From contig JALTFB010000067.1 of the NCBI GenBank assembly GCA_027007615.1, forward strand, positions 1-5,325: 5,325 nt of DNA. The letters run 5' to 3'. This stretch comes from Candidatus Shapirobacteria bacterium. GTDB taxonomy: Bacteria; Patescibacteriota; Microgenomatia; UBA12405; UBA6130. The notes beneath the pieces are model-generated. The model saw only the letters and a program-made list of their open reading frames with translations, had not been told where the DNA came from and did no database searches. The number at the start of each line of letters is the position of its first letter. Position 1 is the stretch's first letter. A program made the position numbers and the translations under genes. This document shows positions 1 through 5,325 of this stretch, one piece after another.

Positions 1-2
1 TT

Positions 3-1166
3 ATTAATTTTATCCTTATTAATAGAATTTTTGAGAGAACCCATTCAACAGTGGCCGTTTCCCTAATGTGGATTTTTTATGGTTTGCCGGCAATTTTTTT
101 GGGCACATTTTCCGGATTTTTTGTAGATATTTGGGACAAGAGGAAGATTATGGTGGTTACTAACTTGCTGCAAGCGTTAACGATAATCAGCCTGTTAGCG
201 GTGCAACAACACTTTTATTTTCTTTACGTAGTTATTTTTGCCTATTCGATTCTTAACCAATTTTATGTTCCCAGTGAAGCGGCTGTTATCCCGGAGGTGG
301 TGGACACTAAAACTTTGGCGGCAGCCAACAGCCTTTTTCTTTTTACGGCGCAACTTTCTTTTTTAGTGGGTTTTGGCAGCGCCAGTGTTTTGCTACAATT
401 CATTTCTAGCCGGACAATAATTATTTTATCGGCAATTTTACTGTCATTGGCGGCGTTGGCAGTGGCTTTATTGCCCAAAGACAAGCTCATCAGCCAACGG
501 CGGCAGCGTTATAGTTGGGACCAGTTTTCGCATGATATTCAAGAGGGCGGCCATTTTCTCTTACGTGGCGGCCGGCTGGTTTTAATAGGATTTATAGTCA
601 TCGCCCTTTTCCAAATGGCTTCCTCGGCGGCAGCGACCATTTTGCCGGTTTTAGCTAACACCATCCTACACCGTTCCCTACAAAAGTCGGGGGTGGTTAT
701 TGTGCTGCCGTTGGCGGTAGGCTTAGTCGGCGGCAGTTACCTTTTTAGCCGTGAGGCTGACAGAATTCGCAAGAGATATTGGATTCTTGGAGGTTCCGTT
801 GTTACGGGAGGATTTATTATCGCTTTGGCGTTGCTTGATTATTTTGCTAAATCTTATTTTTGGCGAGCCCTGATGGCCGGCAGTTTTCTATTTTTCCTGG
901 GAGTAGGCCTGGCATCGGTAGTGGTTCCAGCCCAAACCTTTATTCAGGAATTTACGCCGGCAAAAATCCGCGGCCGAGTTTTCTCGCTTCTAAATGTGAC
1001 AATAAATTTGGCGGCAGTAATACCGCTTTTATTGATGGCTACGCTTATTGATATTTTGGGAGTCCGCTTGTTATTATTAGCTGTTGGCAGCATGGCTATA
1101 GTTTTAGGATTATTCATTTTTTTCCGCAGCGATGTCATTATCTCTAATACCAATCATCGGCCTTGA
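3..1166 (+). CDS. MFS transporter (MFS_3/EntS-like exporter), 5'-truncated by window edge
   Basis: This is an integral-membrane secondary transporter, probably a proton-driven exporter; its substrate cannot be inferred. The reading frame is open from the first full codon at position 3 (387 residues visible), so the GTG at 51 is an internal valine and the true start lies upstream. Compared with the usual 12-helix family of about 400-430 residues, I estimate that roughly 25-35 N-terminal residues are missing, and the visible part begins within helix 1. Counting the codon at 3 as residue 1, the loop 2-3 signature (motif A) is at 38-48, with G38, D42 and K46-R47-K48. A basic cytosolic linker between helices 6 and 7 spans about 157-192. 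A degenerate second motif A (GSYLFSREADRIRKR) begins near residue 244. The MFS_3-typical TPAKIRGRV stretch is at about 318-326. Most of the rest is hydrophobic helix. The gene ends with TGA and overlaps gatB by 35 nt. The MFS assignment is firm; the MFS_3 subfamily is likely, from remembered family patterns. Confidence 0.9.
   Translation: MNFILINRIFERTHSTVAVSLMWIFYGLPAIFLGTFSGFFVDIWDKRKIMVVTNLLQALTIISLLAVQQHFYFLYVVIFAYSILNQFYVPSEAAVIPEVVDTKTLAAANSLFLFTAQLSFLVGFGSASVLLQFISSRTIIILSAILLSLAALAVALLPKDKLISQRRQRYSWDQFSHDIQEGGHFLLRGGRLVLIGFIVIALFQMASSAAATILPVLANTILHRSLQKSGVVIVLPLAVGLVGGSYLFSREADRIRKRYWILGGSVVTGGFIIALALLDYFAKSYFWRALMAGSFLFFLGVGLASVVVPAQTFIQEFTPAKIRGRVFSLLNVTINLAAVIPLLLMATLIDILGVRLLLLAVGSMAIVLGLFIFFRSDVIISNTNHRP
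1108..1166 (+). other. Transporter/gatB overlap junction, no Shine-Dalgarno
   Basis: The gatB ATG (1132) lies 35 nt before the transporter's TGA (1164-1166), in the +1 frame relative to it. The 20 nt upstream of the ATG are T-rich with CCGCAGCG and contain no AGGAGG-like sequence. Initiation is therefore probably coupled to translation of the transporter, or SD-independent. The start is forced: TAG at 1105 closes the gatB frame, and no ATG, GTG or TTG lies between 1132 and the conserved GLEVH codons. The coupling itself is an inference. Confidence 0.7.
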
Positions 1167-2475
1167 GGTTCATTTCGAGTTGAAAACGGCTACCAAAATG
1201 TTCTGCCGCTGTTCTGCAGACCATTTTCACCGTTCTCCCAATACTCAACTTTGTCCCGTTTGCCTGGGTTTGCCGGGAGCTTTGCCAATGCCGAATCAGC
1301 GGGCGATAGAAATGACCATTTTAACGGCAATGGCTTTTGGGGCCAGGCTAAATAAGCATTTTATTTTTGAGCGCAAAAATTATTTTTATCCCGATTTGCC
1401 CAAGGGCTATCAAATTAGCCAGCATCAATTGCCTATTGGCCGGGGAGGTGCGGTTAGGATCTTGTTTGACGGCCAATTTAAAGATATTCCTTTGCACGAT
1501 ATCCACTTGGAAGAGGATACGGCTAAATTAGAGCATCACGCCGCCAGCGCTTGGATTGATTTTAACAGAAGCGGTGTGCCCTTGGTAGAAATAGTTAGCC
1601 AGCCAGTTATCCGTTCTCCATCTGAAGCTAAAGCTTATGTAAAGCGAATCCACCAAGTGGTCCGTTGGCTGGGGATTTCAGACGGGGACATGGAAAAAGG
1701 CTCAATGCGACTGGAAGCAAATATTTCTTTGGCGCCGCAACTGCGAAATGGGCAAGAGCCAAAGCTGCCCGATTATAGGGTGGAAGTAAAAAATTTAAAT
1801 TCGTTTCGTTTCGTAGAGAAAGCGCTTAATTATGAGATTCACCGCCAAACAGAGATCTTGCAAAAAGGGCGGCAGCCAAAACAAGAAACACGCGGATTCG
1901 ATGTTAAAAAAGGAATTACTTTTTTGCAACGCAGCAAAGAGGTAGCCAAGGATTATCGCTATTTTCCCGATCCCGATATTCCCCCTTTTGATTTGCAAGA
2001 TAAAGACTTGGGTCGCTTGCGTCGGCAATTGCCTGTTTTACCCTGGCAGGAGGAAGAAGAATATTTAAAGAATTACCATTTGAAATGGCAAATGGTAAAA
2101 ACTTTGGTTGAGAACGAAAAAGCGCGCCATTTTTGGCATGAAATTCTTTCCAAGGGTAAGCTTCCAAAGTCCTCTTTGCCAAAGATAGCTAATATTATTA
2201 TTAACAAACCGGATCAGTGGCAAGGAATGACGCCGTTAATGTTTTTACGCGGCTTGGAGCGGCAACGGGAGGGGCGGATAGAGACCGGCGAGTTGGATAA
2301 AATTATTGGACAGGTTGTGGACAAAGAGAAAAAAGCGGTGGATGATTATCGGCGGGGAAAAACAAACGCTTTGGGATATTTAATGGGCCAAATAATGAGA
2401 TTGACTAAGGGGAGGGCCGATGCCCAAGAGACCCAAAAAAGATTAAAAAGTTGGCTTGGCGGCAATGATGACTAA
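1132..2475 (+). CDS. gatB: Aspartyl/glutamyl-tRNA(Asn/Gln) amidotransferase subunit B
   Basis: GatB activates the misacylated Glu on tRNA(Gln), or Asp on tRNA(Asn), with ATP. It then amidates it with ammonia channelled from GatA, within the cytosolic GatCAB complex. Visible motifs are IGLEVH (residues 9-14), YFYPDLPKGYQISQ (84-97), LEEDTAKLEH (126-135), the GatB signature IDFNRSGVPLVEI (142-154), KNLNSFRFVEKA (220-231), QETRGFD (251-257) and DYRYFPDPDIPP (274-285). H14, E127 and E153 match the metal/active-site residues I recall from S. aureus GatB (H12, E125, E151) at a constant offset. C25, C27, C41 and C44 form a likely zinc knuckle. The C-terminal YqeY-like tail is recognisable at about 404-444 (YRRGKTNALGYLMGQIM). 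At 447 residues the protein is about 30 shorter than usual, mainly before that tail. ATG 1132 is the only good start: the frame is closed by TAG at 1105, and the next ATG (1198) falls after the catalytic GLEVH. gatA and gatC are not in the window. Confidence 0.97.
   Translation: MSLSLIPIIGLEVHFELKTATKMFCRCSADHFHRSPNTQLCPVCLGLPGALPMPNQRAIEMTILTAMAFGARLNKHFIFERKNYFYPDLPKGYQISQHQLPIGRGGAVRILFDGQFKDIPLHDIHLEEDTAKLEHHAASAWIDFNRSGVPLVEIVSQPVIRSPSEAKAYVKRIHQVVRWLGISDGDMEKGSMRLEANISLAPQLRNGQEPKLPDYRVEVKNLNSFRFVEKALNYEIHRQTEILQKGRQPKQETRGFDVKKGITFLQRSKEVAKDYRYFPDPDIPPFDLQDKDLGRLRRQLPVLPWQEEEEYLKNYHLKWQMVKTLVENEKARHFWHEILSKGKLPKSSLPKIANIIINKPDQWQGMTPLMFLRGLERQREGRIETGELDKIIGQVVDKEKKAVDDYRRGKTNALGYLMGQIMRLTKGRADAQETQKRLKSWLGGNDD
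2444..2475 (+). other. gatB/dnaE overlap junction with tandem ATG starts
   Basis: Two consecutive in-frame ATG codons (2465 and 2468) precede the conserved PHP start of dnaE, and gatB ends with TAA at 2473-2475. The overlap is thus 11 or 8 nt, a spacing typical of termination-reinitiation coupling. The only purine/G-rich stretch upstream (GGCGG, 2458-2462) sits about 2 nt from the first ATG, too close to act as a normal ribosome binding site. Which ATG is used cannot be decided from sequence alone. Confidence 0.7.
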
Positions 2476-5325
2476 GAAGAACGATTTTGTCCATCTCCAC
2501 GTCCATACGGAATATTCGCTTCTTGACGGCTTGAGCAAAATTAAACCGCTGGTTGCTCGGGCTAAAGAATTGGGAATGAAAAGCTTGGCGATTACCGACC
2601 ACGGAGGAATGTATGGAGTGGTAAAGTTTTACAACGCTTGCCGAGAAGCAGGCATTAAGCCGATTATTGGCGTGGAAGCTTATATAACCGCAGGATCGCG
2701 TTTTGATAAATCTGGAGGACGGCCTTCGGGCTACAACCACCTCTTGTTATTAGCCAAAAATTTTCAGGGTTATAGAAATTTGCTTAAATTAGTATCGGCG
2801 TCTTACCTGGAAGGGTTTTATTATAAACCGCGCATTGACTGGGAATTGTTGGAAAAGTATCACCAAGGCCTTATTGCCGGCAGCGCTTGCTTGAAGGGAA
2901 TAATTCCCTCGCTGATTGTTAAAGGACAGAAGGAAAAGGCCCGCCAAGAAGCCAAACGTATGGTCGAATTGTTCGGCGATGACTTTTATTTAGAAATCCA
3001 AAGCCATCCCGGAATTAATGATCAGGCAGTAGCCAATAAAGGCGTGGTGGAATTATCGCGAGAATTGGGGATTCCTTTATTGGCAACAAATGATAGCCAT
3101 TATATTTACCCTGAAGATGCTGAAGGGCAAGATGCTTTATTAGCCATTCAAACGCAGTCGAAATTAACAGATAAAAATCGCCTTTCCCTGATGCACTCGC
3201 CCGATCTTTATATTAAGACTCCTGATGAAATGTGGCATGAATTGGGCCAATATCCCGATGCTTTGCGCAACACTTTAAAAGTGGCCGAAAAATGTAATTT
3301 AGAAATTCCCTTGGGCCAGAAAATTTACCCCCGCTTTTCGTTACCGCCAAAAGAAACGGCTGCTTCATATTTGCGCAAATTGGTTTTGCAGCGTTTACCG
3401 GCGCGTTATCCCCAAGCTGATAAGCGAATAAAAGACAGGGTTGACTATGAACTGTCAATTATTATAGATAAAGGCTATGCCGAATATTTCCTCATTGTGC
3501 AAGATTTGGTAAATTGGTCAAAAAACCAGGGAATTCGGGTTGGCCCGGGGCGGGGGAGCGCGGCGGGATCGATTGTTTCTTACATTCTTAGAATTACCTC
3601 AATCGACCCCTTATTACACCATTTGCCTTTCGAGCGTTTTCTTAATCCGGAACGGGAGTCAACCCCTGATATCGACCTTGATTTCCCCGATTCGCGCCGA
3701 GATGAAGTAATCACTTATGTGCGGCGGAAGTATGGCGAGGACCATGTCGCCCAGATTATTACTTTTGGCACTATTGAGGCGAGAATGGCGGTCCGGGATG
3801 TGGCCCGAGTTTTAGGCTATCCTTATGCTGTTGGCGATAGAATTGCCAAAATGATTCCTTTCGTTCCCGGCCATAAAATATCGTTGGACGATGCGGTCAA
3901 GGAGAATCCGGAATTGAAGCGGGCTTATGAAGAAGAAGAAATGACGCGTAAAGTCATAAATTTAGCTAAAAAAATTGTAGGCACAGTTCGCCATGCTTCA
4001 GTCCACGCCGCCGGGGTGGTAATTTCAGATAAGCCGTTGGTTGATTACACGCCGCTTCAGCGTGATACCAAAGAGGGGAAGATTACCACCCAATATGATA
4101 TGTATTCGCTGGATCTGAATGTGGCCGATAGGGCTGTCGGTTTGCTTAAAATGGATTTTTTAGGTTTGCGCAATTTGACTATTATTGAGGAGGCAGCCAA
4201 TTTTATCAAGCAAACAAAAAACAAGGACATTGATCTTTCGGGCATACCCCTTGACGATAAGCGAGTCTACGGAATGATTACCAGGGGGGAAACAACTGGC
4301 GTTTTTCAACTTGAAAGCCAGGGGATGCGCAAGCTGGCGCAAAAATTACAGCCGGCGCGCTTTTCGGATTTGTCGGCCATGGTTGCTCTTTTCCGTCCCG
4401 GGCCGATGCAATTTATTGACGATTTTATTGCCGGCAAAAGGGATTTCAATAAAATCCATTATCCCCATCCCGATTTAAAACCAGTGCTTGAAGAAACGTA
4501 TGGCATTGCTGTTTATCAAGAGCAGGTGATGGAAATTCCCCATGTGATGGCCAGTTACACGCTTGGCGAGGCTGATTTACTGCGGCGGGCCATTGGCAAA
4601 AAGAAAATTGAGTTGATGCACAAGGAAAAAAAGCGCTTTATCGAACGGTCGGTGAAGAATGGTTACTCTCGCCAAATATCGGAAGATGTTTTTGCCTTGA
4701 TTGAGCGGTTCGCAAGTTACGGATTTAATAAGGCCCATTCTGTTTCCTATGCCATGATTACCTATCAAACGGCTTGGCTGAAGGCTAATTATCCGGTAGA
4801 ATTTATGGCGGCCCTATTAACGGCGGAGGCCCACTCGGGCCAGGGGCATGAGGAAAAGATATTTCGGGCTATTCAGGGGTGCCGGCGGATGGGCATTAAG
4901 GTTCTACCGCCTGATATTAATTATTCTCAGACGGGTTTTAGCCTTGAGAAAGATAAGGATTCTCCCTATGGGTTAGCGATACGCTTTGGCTTATCGGCAA
5001 TAAAAAATGTAGGCGAGGCAGCGATTGAGGAAATAGTTAAATCACGCAAAAAGAAGGGCGATTTTAATTCCCTTGAAGACTTTTATTATCGTGTAGATAA
5101 CCAAAAGGTAAATAAAAAAGTTTTGGAGAGTTTGGTAAAAGTTGGCGCCTTCGATCACTTTGGCGAGCGAAAAGCTTTATTGACGCTATTAGACCGGGTG
5201 CGCAATGCTATTGACAGGCTTAAGAAAGATAAGTTAAATGGACAAGCAAGCCTTTTTGACTCTAAGCAGGGCCAGGATGATGGCGATGTGAAATTGCCGC
5301 ATTTTGAAGTTAATCAATCGGAAAA
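2465..5325 (+). CDS. dnaE: DNA polymerase III alpha subunit (DnaE1 type), 3'-truncated by window edge
   Basis: This is the catalytic subunit of the replicative DNA polymerase (C-family). The frame is open from ATG 2465 to the edge, giving 953 full codons of a protein usually about 1,100-1,200 long. Residues 1 to ~275 are the PHP domain: HLHVHTEYSLLDG (10-22), TDHGGMYG (from 44), IGVEAY (68-73), GSACLKG (139-145) and ATNDSHY (207-213). In the polymerase core are GPGRGSAAGS (360-369), PDIDLDF (401-407, catalytic D404 and D406), RHASVHAAG (509-517) and KMDFLGLRNL (third catalytic Asp, D564). The fingers carry TTGVFQLES (610-618), FRPGPM (643-648), VYQEQVM (683-689), LRRAIGKKK (706-714) and YGFNKAHS (752-759). 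A helix-hairpin-helix lies around IKNVGEAA (846-853), followed by the clamp-binding motif QASLF (927-931). The OB-fold and tau-binding C-terminal region lie beyond the window. ATG 2468 is an equally good start; TTG 2456 is less likely. The frame upstream is closed by TAA at 2444. The clamp motif and DnaE1-like organisation argue for the replicative enzyme rather than DnaE2/ImuC. Confidence 0.98.
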   Translation, partial: MMTKKNDFVHLHVHTEYSLLDGLSKIKPLVARAKELGMKSLAITDHGGMYGVVKFYNACREAGIKPIIGVEAYITAGSRFDKSGGRPSGYNHLLLLAKNFQGYRNLLKLVSASYLEGFYYKPRIDWELLEKYHQGLIAGSACLKGIIPSLIVKGQKEKARQEAKRMVELFGDDFYLEIQSHPGINDQAVANKGVVELSRELGIPLLATNDSHYIYPEDAEGQDALLAIQTQSKLTDKNRLSLMHSPDLYIKTPDEMWHELGQYPDALRNTLKVAEKCNLEIPLGQKIYPRFSLPPKETAASYLRKLVLQRLPARYPQADKRIKDRVDYELSIIIDKGYAEYFLIVQDLVNWSKNQGIRVGPGRGSAAGSIVSYILRITSIDPLLHHLPFERFLNPERESTPDIDLDFPDSRRDEVITYVRRKYGEDHVAQIITFGTIEARMAVRDVARVLGYPYAVGDRIAKMIPFVPGHKISLDDAVKENPELKRAYEEEEMTRKVINLAKKIVGTVRHASVHAAGVVISDKPLVDYTPLQRDTKEGKITTQYDMYSLDLNVADRAVGLLKMDFLGLRNLTIIEEAANFIKQTKNKDIDLSGIPLDDKRVYGMITRGETTGVFQLESQGMRKLAQKLQPARFSDLSAMVALFRPGPMQFIDDFIAGKRDFNKIHYPHPDLKPVLEETYGIAVYQEQVMEIPHVMASYTLGEADLLRRAIGKKKIELMHKEKKRFIERSVKNGYSRQISEDVFALIERFASYGFNKAHSVSYAMITYQTAWLKANYPVEFMAALLTAEAHSGQGHEEKIFRAIQGCRRMGIKVLPPDINYSQTGFSLEKDKDSPYGLAIRFGLSAIKNVGEAAIEEIVKSRKKKGDFNSLEDFYYRVDNQKVNKKVLESLVKVGAFDHFGERKALLTLLDRVRNAIDRLKKDKLNGQASLFDSKQGQDDGDVKLPHFEVNQSE

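Noticed and set aside
1..50. AT-rich stretch at the left edge resembling a promoter
   Set aside because: It is in-frame coding sequence for a hydrophobic helix of the transporter; the A/T richness follows from Ile, Phe, Asn and Leu codons, and no well-spaced -35/-10 pair is convincing.
860..1051. 63-codon + strand open frame inside the transporter gene
   Set aside because: It overlaps the conserved MFS frame, which continues intact through it, and its product is low in recognisable structure.
1164..1166. Possible UGA recoding (as in Gracilibacteria/SR1), with the transporter reading through TGA
   Set aside because: No internal TGA occurs in frame in any of the three genes, the transporter's end matches the family's end, and read-through would run about 62 codons to the next stop over the gatB frame without family-like sequence.
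2405..2740. 111-codon open frame on the minus strand across the gatB/dnaE junction
   Set aside because: It lies entirely opposite two strongly conserved coding regions, its translation resembles no family I know, and no plausible start context is visible. It is a coding shadow, as are the shorter minus-strand frames elsewhere.
3542..3571. Local GC-rich run that could suggest a structured element or foreign DNA
   Set aside because: It encodes the invariant GPGRGSAAGS motif of DnaE; the composition is explained by Gly, Arg, Ala and Pro codons.
2465..5325. Possible frameshift or intein in dnaE, a common intein host
   Set aside because: I read the whole frame codon by codon: it is continuous, the conserved motifs appear in order with normal spacing apart from the six-residue insertion, and no intein-sized insert is present in the visible part.

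Overview
The window is a densely packed piece of bacterial chromosome with three genes on the + strand, all in the same direction and overlapping end to start. They are the 3' part of a major facilitator superfamily (MFS) exporter, a complete gatB (tRNA amidotransferase subunit B), and the first ~953 codons of dnaE (DNA polymerase III alpha subunit), which runs off the right edge. There is no intergenic DNA. I see no RNA gene, mobile element, CRISPR array or convincing terminator.

Layout: positions 3-1166 hold the transporter, which is already open at the left edge and so lacks its true start. Positions 1132-2475 hold gatB, whose start lies 35 nt inside the transporter. Positions 2465-5325 hold dnaE, whose start lies 11 nt (or 8 nt) inside gatB. 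Neither internal start has a recognisable Shine-Dalgarno sequence, so the three genes look like one transcription unit with translational coupling.

Functionally, gatB serves indirect Gln-tRNA(Gln)/Asn-tRNA(Asn) synthesis, dnaE is the replicative polymerase, and the transporter's substrate cannot be told. They share no pathway; the arrangement looks like genome compaction rather than a functional operon.

Organism: the standard code fits (TGA and TAA are used as stops, and none of the three frames contains an internal TGA). The extreme compaction, a GatB shortened in its C-terminal tail, and a DnaE with a six-residue insertion just before the third catalytic aspartate together recall Patescibacteria (Candidate Phyla Radiation, Parcubacteria/Microgenomates type). 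This placement rests on remembered resemblance and is only moderately secure.

I did not find an undescribed system here. The observations most worth checking are the complete metal site in the DnaE PHP domain, the compact GatB tail, and the 35-nt transporter/gatB overlap.
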